Origin: Cyanoderma ruficeps
Taxonomy: Eukaryota; Chordata; Aves; Passeriformes; Timaliidae
NCBI GenBank assembly: GCA_008694505.1
Contig: VZDJ01007755.1
Location: forward strand, 9,438,334-9,502,333
Length of the DNA: 64,000 nucleotides
Direction: 5' to 3'
The position numbers and the translations under genes are program-made. Below the pieces are notes generated by a model. It did not search any database and was not told where the DNA came from. It worked only from the letters and a program-made list of their open reading frames with translations. Of the stretch, positions 48,848-61,345 are shown in pieces (the first letter of the stretch is position 1; each line of letters starts with the position of its first letter).

Positions 48848-49410
48848 CAGGAAGACCAGCATTGTCCTGGGGTGCATCGGGCACAGCCCTCCTCAAGGGA
48901 GGTGATTATCCCACTGCACTCTGCACTGTGTGCAGTTCTGGGCAGCACAATATAGAAAAGATTTAAAGCTATCAAAGAGTGTCCAAAAATGAGCTATGAA
49001 GGTGGTGAAGGGCCTTGAGGGGAAGCCATACAAGGAGCAACTGAGGTCACTCGGTCTGCTCAGCCTGAAGGACACTGATGGGAGACTCCATTGCAATTAC
49101 AACTTCCTTGTGAGGTCAGAGGTGGGGCTTGTCTGACCAGTGACAGGACCAAAGGGAATGGTCTGAAGGTGTGTCCGGGGAGGTTTAGGTTGGATCTCAG
49201 GAAAAGGATTTTTACTCAGAGGGTGGTTGGGTGCTGGAACAGACTCCCCAGGGAAGTGATCACAGCACCAAGCCTGGCAGAGTTCCAGAAACTTTGGGAC
49301 AATGCTTTTGGGCACATGAGGGATTCTTGGGGTGTTCTGTGCAGGCCAGGATTTGGACTTTGGTGATCCTTTTGAGTCCCTTCTACCTCTGGATATTCTA
49401 TGTTTCTGTA
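48848..49410 (+). mobile_element. CR1 LINE, inner copy nested in another CR1
   Basis: This is a second CR1 of a different subfamily. It starts at about AGGAAGACCAGCATTGTCCT and ends with GGGGTGTTCTGTGCAGGCC, TTTGGTGATCC and GGATATTCTATGTTTCTGTA, a 3' end unlike that of the outer copy. It is 5'-truncated in ORF2, with an internal deletion likely between the QFW-like region and the 3' UTR. AAC occurs at both junctions (48845-48847 and 49411-49413), which could be a tiny target duplication or microhomology. Same orientation as the host copy. Confidence 0.85.
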
Positions 49411-49687
49411 AACTAGCAACAGGACAAGAGGAAATGGCTTCAAGCTGTGCCAGGGGAGGTTCCAGATGGACATCAGAAAGAATTTTTTCACTGTAAGGGT
49501 GGTTAAGCATTTGGATGGCCCAGGAATGTGGTGGAGTCACCATCCCTGGAACTGTTCAAGAAATGACTGGGCATGGAACTCAGTGCCATGGTTTAGTCGG
49601 GACAGTGGTGTTCAGTCAAAGGTTGGACTTGATGATCCTGGCAGTCTTTTCCAACCTTAATTATTCTATGATTTTACGATTCTGTTG
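49411..49687 (+). mobile_element. CR1 LINE, outer copy, 3' segment
   Basis: Continuation of the copy starting at 48369: TAGCAACAGGACAAGAGGAA, then the 3' UTR with GGTTGGACTTGATGATCCTG. It ends in three 8-base units (ATTCTATG, ATTTTACG, ATTCTGTT) at about 49664-49687, the hallmark CR1 terminus. Confidence 0.92.
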
Positions 49688-52600
49688 TTTTACTGGGAAC
49701 AGGACAAAGATTCCGATAAGATCTATTGTGCCCCACATGGCATACATTCTGTGAAAGCATTCTAAGAGAATACTGAACTGTAAGAATTCATGGAGATTTA
49801 ATGACATTCTTTGCTGTGAAATTAATATAGTGACTTGGACTTAATAGTTTCTTATCCTTCAGGGCCTTGTTAAGTACTTTTTTAGGGTTCTAAAATATAT
49901 TCCTTGATGATATATTTTAGTTTCCAGAAAAAAAAAAAAAGAAAATATTGAGTCCTTTTAGGTGTAGTGGTTATAGGTCATAGATAAAGGACATCATGTA
50001 TCAGTGAATCAATTACTCTTTTATAGTCAGTCACACATATCTCATGTTATTTTCAACTTCTAAGGGGAAATTACTCTGCAAACAATTGCATAAACCCTGC
50101 CAAATAATTTCTTGTAAAATCCTTTAGAATACAAATTCTCTAGAGATTTCTAACATATATTTTATTATGGCTTCATTTCTGGTACAATTTTGGAGTTTAA
50201 TGCAAATGGATTTTAATGATTAGAATTTTTATGACTTTTTAAATTAATGCCAACTCAAAAAACCCTTCAAAAATCACATTTAAAGTAGTTACTGACTTAT
50301 TAAAAATCAATGTACCACATTTTATAACATACATTTAAAAACTCATCTAACAACATGCAACAGATTATCTTAAACTTTTGGTGTATAAAAGATGGTCCAC
50401 TGGGAAATTAGTTTGAGCCTCTCTAAAGAAGAAGCTGCCTACAGGCAGGATGAACAAGACATGTAGGTGTAATCGTGTTTCCTTCTTCTGAACCAGCAGA
50501 ATAATTAATTTCTCCTTTAAAAAATGTCAAGAGATTAAAGGCAGTATTTGTTCAAAACCATTCAAAAGCTTTCAAGTCACTTAAGTGATTTGACCAGTCT
50601 TTCAGGGTTGGGTTTGGTTTGTTTGTTTTTCAAATAAGCTTGTCTTTAATAAATGCGTATTTTGCCTTTTGATGAGCAAAACTGAAATTCTTACTTTCAA
50701 AGAAATCAAGGTAGCTCTAATCAAAGTGACCATTTTTATTATTTTTTACTTACTCCCAAATGAAAAATCTAGGAAAAACATAACTTAAAATGTAAAACCC
50801 TCGCAAGCTGTGTTTCTAAGGAGTGATTAAAAATGTGGATGTGGATTCTTCAAGGAGTTTCCTTCAAACCATTCCAGTCTCATGATGCTAGATTTTGGCC
50901 AGCCACCTAGTGAAACTGTGGGATTGTGAAGTCCAAAGCTCTTCTAACTTCCTGATCCATGTTTCAGATGTCAGACTGAAGAACTGTCTTGAGAACAGGA
51001 GGAAGAGCAAGTAGTGTACTCTGCACCATATATTTTCCCACTGGCTTACACCTTGTTCCATCTAGAGGTGTTTAGCTCTAAGTACATAGGTCTGTGATTT
51101 CATTCTCCTCCATATGGCAGAGTTGACCTAAATTGTACAGCAAAAGGCCTTTACAAATTGCAAGCCTTTTTTTCCCCCATAGATGCACAGCTGGAAAGGG
51201 AGTTGACTCCTTTGAGTCAAACCTTCTTTCTGGTACAGTTCCTCACATCCAAACTTGCCCAAGTGATCTGACATTGGAAGATTCATAGAAGAAATTTTCT
51301 TAAAGACACCTATTAATGCAGAAAAGCAAGTGGCGTCTACCATTTTTATTTTATTATTATTCTGGCACTCTCTCACAAATGAAATTCACATTTGAATGGA
51401 GATTTCATGTATCTGCCTTGAGAACAAAGAAAATTATTAAGATCAGCTTGAAGCATACTGAAAAGAAAAACTTTAATGAAAATCCTGAACTACTGTAATG
51501 TACTATGACACACACTACATTGGGATAATTGTGTGTGGGAACAAACTGAATTCAACAGTACTGCTGTTTTGCTTTCACTAACAGAGATGGCATGAAATAC
51601 CTCAGCAGCTTTACACATTTCATCTCTGTTGCTAATACTAATGATGCCTAGATGGCAACCCAGAAGCATAATTACTTTGCCATCACCACTCCCATTATAC
51701 TATATGTGAAAGAAAAATGAGACCCTAGCTTTTCTACATTCCAAGCATCACAATACCATGAACATGGAGCATAACTGTGGAACTGAGAAAACATATTGAA
51801 CAGAATACAAATCAAGAGCTCAATGACATAAGCACAGCTCCTTCATGTGCCGATGAGGTTGTCCTCTGTGATGACTTGCACATGAGCTGAACAAAATGCA
51901 CTTTTATTTCCAAATGCACTTTGCCCAGCGATACAGACGTGAATGAAACTGACTGTGATAATTTTCAGGTATGTGGTATTTAGTAATACTGCCCATCTAG
52001 CTCAGAAAAAAAATTAACATTTTTAAAACATCTACCCTAGTACTTATATTAACTGCATGTTGTATTACTCTGAAAAGATGCTATTACCTGTTGCAAAAGC
52101 ACTGGCACACCTAGTAACAAACATCCCAAGTCACACAGCAAAGCTGCCTAGACGTTATAATGGCCAGGGCACGCACTTTGTTGTTTACAATCAAACGTGT
52201 AATTTCTCTTGACCGCACTGGGCATTCTGTATGCATGACACTCGATGTATCTATTCCTGCCAAAAGATCATAGTTGCTGTTCAGTAATAATATCTTTGTG
52301 CTTTGTGTTTGTGTCTGTGAGCATGACACACAATCTGCCTCAAGAATTCAATTGAGAGTTTTCTTTTCTGCACAGGAGGTAATATACGTTCAATACAATA
52401 TAATACAGCATATAGCATAGCATTCTGTTCATAGCAGAATTTACTATTAGCCATGTTAGAGAAGCCATTTTATTCCTCCCTACTTCTTTTATTTTTTTAA
52501 GGAGGGAATAAATGATATTTCTGGTCCAGCTAACACAGTGGCAAGGACTGTCGAGCTACATTTCTTCAGTTATCACGAGCCCAGGTGTTAAACATGGCAC

Positions 52601-54800
52601 ATGACACCAGAACGCACCGTGCAGAGAGGCAGGGGCACTGTATGCTGACAGAGAATCAATAATGAAGTGGAAAAGACAATGACACTCTATGGCATTGTCT
52701 CTCTTCCTGACAGATCTGTTCAGCCCCAAAAGTATTAATGCAATTGCTTCAGTAGCATCAGACTCTGATTTCATTCAGAAATCAGCACTCATGAGGAGAC
52801 TGAGAGCGGCATTGGTCATGCATAAATATATTTCATGTTCCTTTCTTTTTAAATACTAAATTGCTGTTACTACTGATGAAGCCATAGTGTGTTCCAATCT
52901 TTTCTTCTGGATGATAACCTATTCTGTAGCAGAAATCAAATTTTAAGTTGGAGCTACCCTTGGCTTGACTCCATACTTGATTATTTTAGGGAGAATCTAG
53001 TGACAAATTCAGTTAAAAGTTAATTAATTCAGTTTAGACAACAGAGCTATGTTACTAGCAGCTATATAGCAACAAAGTAAGTTGCATTTATTCATTTTTC
53101 TCTCTACTCTCTCTATTCACTCTAATGACAACTGGGAATGTACAATGCTTTCTACTTTTTGTTCACAACAAATACAATCACAGTCAATTAGTTCACTTCT
53201 ATGTCCCTGTTTCTCCCAAAATGATGGCATCTATGTATTGAGAAGTCTTAATCATCAAATCCAAAACAAGGGAGATCTGAGTAATATGTTTGTAAAACAC
53301 ATCTGAAACATATAGACTGGAAAAGATTCGGCAGTTTCCAAACAATATTTATCTATTTTTCTAAAACAATATTTATCTGCTGTACAAATAAATAGACAAA
53401 TTGATTGTATTCTTTTTTAGCTTGCAAAATTTTTACAAATTAATGTTATTTAAATTTTAGATCAAAGTACCTAAATTACATTTGGTTTTCATTCATCAAA
53501 TTTTCATATGTTTTAATGGACATTGCATGCTTTCAGATTTTTTTCTTTTTTCAAATTAAGCTTTTCACACAGGTTACTTAATCTTTATTTGGGTGTCTGG
53601 CATTTAGGCATCATTCTAAGTATCTAATGGACACTTAGGTCTCTATTTTTGTGGGGGTTTGGGCAGAGAAATCAGAATGGTGAATTTAGACTACTTTCAT
53701 ATCATCAGATCTGGCAGTACTTGTGTAATCACAGTGTGGGCTTCTGCTTAACCATTTGTCCTCATGGTTTCTATAGGAGGCCATACCAGAGTCAGATAGT
53801 GTCCTTCCCACACTAGAAGGTAAAAAAAATATCAGTACTGGAATTGCATCTTAGAATCTGTACTCACACAGACACTTCACAAAATAATCTGGAATGCAAA
53901 TGCAATTTGTAGTAGTGAATCACACAGGACATCCATATTCTTTAACTGAGGTTTTGTTTTACATTTCTCTGAATTTACATTTATCTAAAGTTGATGAAAA
54001 GGTGTACAAAATCAGCATACAGCTATTGGTACAAAATAAATCTGAAAAATGTTCTTGAATCAAGATCTGCTGAAAAATCCAGCAAGGGAGTGAGTTTTAA
54101 ACAGTCATAGAAACTTTAAACAAAGCTAACACACTGGGATTCTGAAGCCAAGTTAAGATGCTGTCTAATTGCTATTTTAATTTCAGTTGAGTATACTTAT
54201 TTTCTGTACTGAAAGTATATTTTAATATGGAAAATAAATGTCCACTGGGTGACCTGTTTGGAAATAGTATTTCTGGTTATTAGATTTTTCTCTGAGTGAA
54301 ACTGCCTTAATGAAGCCTTATTCTGTAAGAATTCAGAGCTTTTAAAACTTGTAATTCTTCCTTATGCTAAGGCAGGAACCCTGCAAGATGTGCCAAAGTA
54401 AGATACCATTTTGAAACAGGATTATGAGAAGTGGATGTTTTCATGATTGTGTGAACTATTTGATGGAGGAAAACCAGATAATTTTTCATGTCAGTAACTC
54501 CTTTTTAAAAAATTATTTTGCCTTTATTTACCTTAAAAAGAGCCTCAAAAAACCCTGCAGCATGATCCACTGGTAGGAAGAATTAAGATCACACTGGACA
54601 CAGGAAAAGAGAGAGAAAGGAAGCAGAGAAGAAATGTGAGCTCCTATCATTTTCCTCTTGAATAGGTAGTTCTTTTTGCAATCTGTATTCATATCTGTAA
54701 CGTGCAAACTACTGAAAATGTGAAGCCACCTTAGCAGCATTCACACGCAATCTTGGTTTTTGGATTAGAGAAATAAATATTGCTTACAGCATCCGAAGGC
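49688..54800. other. AT-rich non-coding stretch
   Basis: No gene or mobile element recognised. An 11-bp-arm hairpin lies at 49890-49920 and an 8-bp-arm hairpin at 52674-52700. The interval 52530-52840 is more complex than its surroundings and could be regulatory. AAACAATATTTATCT is repeated near 53338 and 53363. Confidence 0.5.
49890..49920. repeat. Hairpin, 11-bp AT-rich arms
   Basis: CTAAAATATAT, a 9-base loop, then ATATATTTTAG. AT-rich arms of this length are not rare. It is too short for a typical microRNA precursor. Confidence 0.75.
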
Positions 54801-57800
54801 TGGTTGTGCTGTGTAGAGCCTCGTGTTACTCTGACAAGGGTTCCATGTCAAACTGGGGAAATTACATTGTCCCAGATTTTCTCCAACAAGACCTCACAGT
54901 AGATTATCTGGCTGCCACCACTCATCAGGCTGCAGCTATTACCCTGCTCTGTTTGCCTGAACCAGCTCCCTGCATCTCTGCAGAAGTCAGATGGGAGGCA
55001 GACCATGCTTGAAAACAGGTTGGATTAGCAATAATAAGGAGGCAGACTGTGAAGCCAGTAAAGAGTCAAACATGACTGGTGGTGCAAATCCAGGCTCACC
55101 CAGACTTTTGTTTGGTGCTCTGATACAAGGGCTAGTGGGGTTTATCCATCACAGTATTAAAAATAAAAGAGTACATTGATGGTCTTGACCTTAACATTAT
55201 CCCTTTGATTTAACATTGACCTCGTAATTTTGCACCAAAAGGATGAAGTGCTGCTAAAACATGTCAAGAATTGAGAATGTAGGGAGAACTAACAGGAATT
55301 TTGTGGCAATGTGTAGAAGCAGTGTATTGCTGAAGACTCTCTCTCTACTTCAAAAGGTTTCATATTTCTGCAGCTGTATACAAATGATCCATTTTGTTAA
55401 TCTGAATTCCTAGGGTCATTAAAATTTTTTTCTCTGCTCTCCGAAGTAGTTTATTACTTTGAGAGAAAAAAATCAGTTTAAAGCCAGGTAAGGGAAGAAA
55501 GCTGACAAAAACATAAATTAGAGGAAGAACTTAATTTAAAAAGTGTCAAAAAGGATAGATAGTCTTAGTTCAATAATAAAGCCTGGTTCAAGAGCCTTCT
55601 ATCTTAAAATAAAGCATTCGAGCACTCTATTACCTGTATACAACCAATCTTTGATTTCCAATCTAAGCCTATTTTTGCTTCTTATGTGATTAGCATACAA
55701 ATGTAAAAAAAAAAAATGTGGCTACTCTGATGACACCTGGGATGGGTTTTTGACTTTCATGTCAGTGTTAGTGAGATATTCTGTATGATTTTGAAGGTAA
55801 GTCTTTAATTAAAACCTCTTGTTTTTCTTGAATCTAAATATCATCACTATTGAGTCAAGCTATGTCTACACTTCCTGGAATATTTCATGCTGTGCCTTGT
55901 GATGCTTTATGGAGATGCCAAAGAATTTTTAGGGGTTTGACCTTTTCTGGGCTACTATACTGTGTTTCTGAATGTGGATACCTATTGAAGTCACATGTAT
56001 GCAACAAAAGGAGCTGTACTTGGAGAATAGAAACACTATCCAGAGTCGCATAAGCAAATCTTGTTTTCCCTAGGATTTAATGCTTGCCAGAGTTCTCCCT
56101 GATAGGATATCCCTCAGGGTAGTCCCTGTGAGCTACAGTCATTATGGTACTCTTATTTCAAGACATTATATTTAAGTATAATCAAAGCAACATGCCACAA
56201 ACTTGATGAGAGAGTTGCACTTTGCATTATTTTCTTACAAATATTTTGCTGCTTCTGATATTTTAGACTAAGCTTAAATTTGCCTCCCAATCCAAAAATC
56301 AGCAGTAACCTGTACAGTCAGTTATCATAACTTTTATGCCAAGACAAATCTTGGGTAACTGTTGGAGCCAGTTGATTTTCTTTGAATTTATATTGACTTC
56401 CAATGATCTTATGCAGTGAAGTCATCATATTCAAAATAAGAGATGTAATCCTATTTGTAATTCCACAATTTAGTGTAGAGGGACCACTAACAAATAAACA
56501 AAACCAGTCAGTTCAAATAGTCAGAACTGTGAGTTCTTTCCTACTGATCCATGTCATCAACTTGCTTTTTTAGTGGCACCAATTGTAAGAGATGTGCATA
56601 ATTACACCTCTGTGGTTTTCTTTGGCTTCTTGCTGAGATTGGGAACAAAGATCCCCTGTTATGATGGTGAGATCTGTGAAGTCTGTCATACTTTGTTTGC
56701 ACTGGCCTAAGACAATAAATACACTTCACACAGTTCATGCATTGAGATTATTTCTTACTCAGTGCTGAGAGCAGTGGGGTCTGAGGAGTTTGCAAATAAC
56801 TCTAATCTTAAAATCTCTCAAAAAAAACCAAAAAAAAAAAACCAAACCTAAAATTAAAGTTGTTGTCTATTTGGTTATTTAATTATCTTTATAGCAACAG
56901 CTGCATCATTTGCAAACACTCAAATCTGATTAAAATTAAAGATACTGAATTTACTAGCCAAATATTTCAGTCTAATGATCACTGACATGGCAGTTAGCCA
57001 AAATATTTAACAATTTAATTTCTGGTAGTGCATAATGTTTGAGTTCCTTAACACCCACTGTGCCATTAATATTTAATTTGTGATGAATTTCAGAAGTTCT
57101 TTGTAGCTAAGTTGGTTGCACCAACTTGAAGCTGGTTACTCTGCATTTTTTCTCATAAAGGAAATTTTCTCCTGGGGGATGATAATTGGCTGCTTGGGTT
57201 GGTCTCTGAGGATGGTCTCTGAGGTTCTTTCTAAGTGCCATTTGTGTCTGCAATTTTTGGTCCACTAAGACAAGCTGAGTGTCCAAATGGACCTGCGCTC
57301 TCAAGATGCTCAGCTGCACTGAGGTGACAGGTCTCTTGAGGGAATGCTGAAACCCACTCTTCTGAAATACAGCTTTTGGTAGGGAGGATACTTGCTCTCT
57401 TTGTCTCTAGAACTTCTCATTAGGAAATATCCTGAGAATCTGATTGCCTTCTACAAATGCCTAGGTCAAAATAGCTCACAAAAGTTCCACCTAAATTTTA
57501 TTTAGGTGACTGTGTTATTCCTACTGCCTGCCTTTGGTTTTCTTCATCATTTTCTTTGGCACAGTTTTGTTCTTTCTCTTGCTTTGACTCTCTCTTATTT
57601 ACTCACATCAGGAAATTTGATATTTTTCTCTATTTATACACAGATTCTCTGACATTATAGATGGTCTCAGAAAGAGACAAATAAGTGTTACCAATATAGA
57701 AATCTAAATAATGACCTACCTGATTTCTCTCTTCAATCCTCTTTTTTCATTATGTCATACAATATTTAATTTCTCACATAGTTGTATTTATATTGTGACT

Positions 57801-57840
57801 TTTAACACTGTTATTTTCTTTCATTTGTGCTGTAGTGCAC
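54801..57840. other. Non-coding stretch, unassigned
   Basis: Slightly GC-richer at 54800-55180 and 57107-57320, with frames of 62 to 70 codons but no known motif. An A-rich patch with CC interruptions lies at about 56819-56847. No gene or mobile element was identified. Confidence 0.5.
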
Positions 57841-58250
57841 CATGATAATTGTTCAGGGAGGCTGATGCTGACAGATGCACAAACATAAGAAAATGTTCTG
57901 TATTTGCAATGGCAGTACAGCAAATATATATGTGGGGTTTCCAATATGTGGCTGAGATCTGCTTGTACCTTGGAAGCACTTCATTTCATGTACTGAAAGT
58001 AAGATCTTGCAGGAGGAGCAGATTCTGCCATGATATTTATTGTCTGGCTGCAGGATGCTTACCTGGACTTTCCTGTATATATGTCCAATTCTCTTTTAAT
58101 TGTTCTTATATTTTAAAACTTTGTGTAGCTTGGTTTAGTGAGGAGGAAGAAAGAGAAATGGAAAGAAGAAAAGTAAAGGGCACATATAAAGCCAGGGGGA
58201 GAAAGAAATTTTTCAGTGTGGATGTTTTTCTGCTTTATTTCTCCATTGCT

Positions 58251-58267
58251 TTATTTATTTATTTATT
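58251..58267. repeat. (TTTA)n simple repeat
   Basis: Four TTTA units. Short microsatellite. Confidence 0.85.
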
Positions 58268-58604
58268 CCATTTCCCGAGATCTTGCTTATGGTGATAAAT
58301 ATTATCACTTACCTGACAAATTGTTTGAAATGGATGGAAAGTAGTTGATTTACAGTGTACTTGGGTCATGACAATACTTTTGCTCTGCTCTAATCTTAGC
58401 CAGTTTACAGTGAGATTTATGCTTACTCTTTGCAATTGCACTGGGTGTTGTTTGGGGCTGGGAAGAAATGCTTCCCTCACTGATGAACTCGTAGGTGAGT
58501 CTCCATTTGTCTTTAAGTCTTAGCTGTGTAAAAGTGGAAGTTAGGTTCAGAATATTGGGTGACAATGACTAGCAAGATGCTTGATCCTCTCTCTATTGCT
58601 ATAT

Positions 58605-58670
58605 TAAAAAACCAAACCAAATCAAACCAAAAAAAACCCAAAGCAATGAAAAAACACACAAAAAAACATA
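58605..58670. repeat. A-rich patch with AACC-type units
   Basis: About 65 bases are composed mainly of A with regularly placed C or CC, starting as an imperfect AAACC/AAATC repeat. Low-complexity sequence. Confidence 0.75.
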
Positions 58671-61187
58671 GCAAACCTTCCCTGCAGCACCAGCTCACTG
58701 GGCATTACGTGATATAGCAGCTGCCTAGCTGTGTACTTCATGCTTTCATGCACCCAGTCATACCAACCTGCACTAACTCAGAAATTCCTTTCTCTCCACT
58801 CTCTTATAAGCCAAATCCATAAGACCAATGCACTCTGAGAAGGTTGGTTAAAGAAATAAAGTCTTGGGGGGCACAGATGACATCTGGGTGACTTTCGCAG
58901 CCACTAAATTTATGGTTTCAGTAGCCCACATTCCTGGCATCTAAAGGTGCTGCATGGTCAGGTTTCCTGTTGCTCCTATCTTGTAGGATCCTGTGTAGTT
59001 TGTGGAAACACCACCACTTTTTACTGCACATTGGCTTCAAATTTATAGTAATTCAAAATTAAACATGTCCAGGTTCTTGGTAATGAAATATTTTAAGAAG
59101 AATAAGATCCTCCTTTAAGTCTGAATAGTTAAATTTTGTACTGAATGCATAGTTAATTATAGCAATTTCTACACTTGCAGTAAATAAGGAATTTTGTAAA
59201 TGTAATAACCCACTGGATGCATACAATACTACCATGAATGGAAGGCAGAACAGAAAAGAGGGTTAATAAGCCAGACATTATAATAAGTATATTTTTATGT
59301 GTAAATCAAAATATCTAAAATGTAAAATATTACCATGCACGAGAATTGGCAGTAGAAACAACAGAGCTTTAATCTAAAGTACACTAATGCAGCTCAAGTA
59401 TAATCAGGGTTGAATAAATATTCATCACCTGTATTATACTGAACTCTGAAGAGGAAGATACAGAAAAAAGTACAGGTCTATATTAAAATTCAGTTTTTGG
59501 CTTTGCAAGCTTGTTCAAGTCATTAATTTATATGCAGCTTTATAGCTAAGGGCTGACCAGTGTTGCTGCTCAGAGAATGTGCAGTTCTGTCAAAGTCAAA
59601 ATGTGTCACTGAAGTGGCCAGTTTTGCATGAATCCTGGTTGAAAAGGGAAGGTGTGGGGGGATATCCAATTCCGTCAGAACAAAAAAAGGTTAGACTATT
59701 AAATTCAAGCTGATTTTTCTTGTTGACATTTGGTATCGTACCCTAATACAAAATAACACAGTTGCTACTGAAATCTGAATAATGAAAATAATAATTTTTA
59801 AGGTTTTTTTGTTGTATTAGCCTTTGCTTTGGTAAAAAGCTATGCTTCGAGTCTTAAGTTTGTTTACATATTTTGCAGTCTTTTTCAGATTAAAATAAAC
59901 AGACATCTGACCCTCCAAGGATGAAACTATACTCTTTCTCGAGTTCTGAGAAACAAATTATCATTTTTTTAATATTTTACATCAGCTTTGCCCTTTTCTT
60001 AATTCTGGTTTCCTGCTGTGGTTCCAGTATCTTTTTTCTGCTAAGAGCAGATATCTCACACCTTTTGAGGTTGCTTTCTGCTCAGGAGCAGAGAGCACAG
60101 ACAATAAATTGAAGTGGATGAAGCGAATCAGGCAAAGACCCTTTATAAAATTATCCAGTACTGTGCCCTGGAAAGTCTTTCTTGTTCACAGTCTGGCCAA
60201 TGATAATTAGAAACAAAGCTCAGAGAGATCTGAATGCTGCTCATGCAGGGTGAAGTTACTCACAGCTTTCCAAGCCCCTACTGACACTGTACTGAAAGCA
60301 CACTGCATCTTCCAAGGACTGGTGTTGTCTCATAGATGAAGATCTTGGCAACTTGACATTTTCCATACACTGAGATTCCTGATGAAAGGGATTTATTCAT
60401 CTCCTTGCACTAGTTAGGTGAACTTGAAGATTGCATTTATCACCAGATGCAGATGGTTTCCATAGTTTTACGTTTGTCCTTCCAACCACTTTTGTTTCAT
60501 GCCTTTCAGGCAGATTATTTTTTAAGGTGTCAAGTAACATCAACACCTGCTGAAGTTATTCACACTTAATCGTTGATTTCACTCACTGGTGCAAGATCCC
60601 CTCACAGGAACCCTTGAGGCAGCTGAAGTGAGATACCTTGTAAGAATTTTGTTTCTTTCAATATCCCATTCTTCTGAGCCTCAGTTAATTATACCTGTGT
60701 TACTACAGTTGCCCTAACTAAAAGGTAGTTAAGGGTACTTCGTTATTCGCTCGACTGCAAATAAAGCTCATAGCTTCACCTTAAGTAATTAGCTCAGAAA
60801 CAAGTAATTTCCAGCTAGGAAAGTGAAAATCCTGTGAAAATAATTGATGATAGGACTAGGAGAAGAAAACAGGTCATCTAGTTCTTGGTCCTGCACCTAA
60901 AATATGAGATTATTCTTCTTCTGTGCTTTGAAATGTCATTGCATTCATCAAGTTAAATATACAGTGGATTAATGATACCAGTGTCTTCTAGCCAAATTAT
61001 TTCCCTTTTGAGATTCTGTCATTGTAAATGACAATATTATTTCAGTAAGCTTTCATATTCTTTGTAACAATAACAAAAATTTTGGACAATATTACAGATA
61101 TTCATCAGATCCTTTTAATGTCGGTCTGATTTGCAAATTGTTTGTTTCCTTTCTTCTGTACTAGATGAATATGTTACTGGTGAATAA

Positions 61188-61345
61188 ATGTTTCCATTAT
61201 TCAATTAGTTGTATAGATAGTCAAATAATGTTTAATTTTGTGACCTATTCACATTTTTTCCATCAATTGGTGCTAAAATACTCACAAGTAATTATTTTCA
61301 TTATTCAACCAGCTTTTTAAATGATCAAATAATATTACTCAGTTA
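61188..61345. repeat. Degenerate duplication, 104-bp offset
   Basis: CATTATTCAA at 61195 recurs at 61299, and TCAAATAAT at 61221 recurs at 61325. The identical 104-base offset for two separate blocks suggests an old tandem duplication of roughly 100 bases. Confidence 0.55.

Larger units (their letters stand above)
57841..61187. other. AT-rich non-coding stretch
   Basis: The 148-codon plus frame at 57849-58295 has a charged E/K/R-rich segment followed by a hydrophobic tail. Its end runs through a TTTA repeat and it matches nothing I know, so it is treated as chance. The remainder shows no gene or mobile element. Confidence 0.5.

Noticed and set aside
48397..49543. Minus and plus frames of 60 to 148 codons over the nested CR1 pair
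   Set aside because: Shadows or non-coding frames within CR1 3' UTR sequence.
57849..58295. 148-codon plus frame as a membrane protein
   Set aside because: The hydrophobic end comes from T-rich and TTTA-repeat DNA, and no known motif or gene context supports it.
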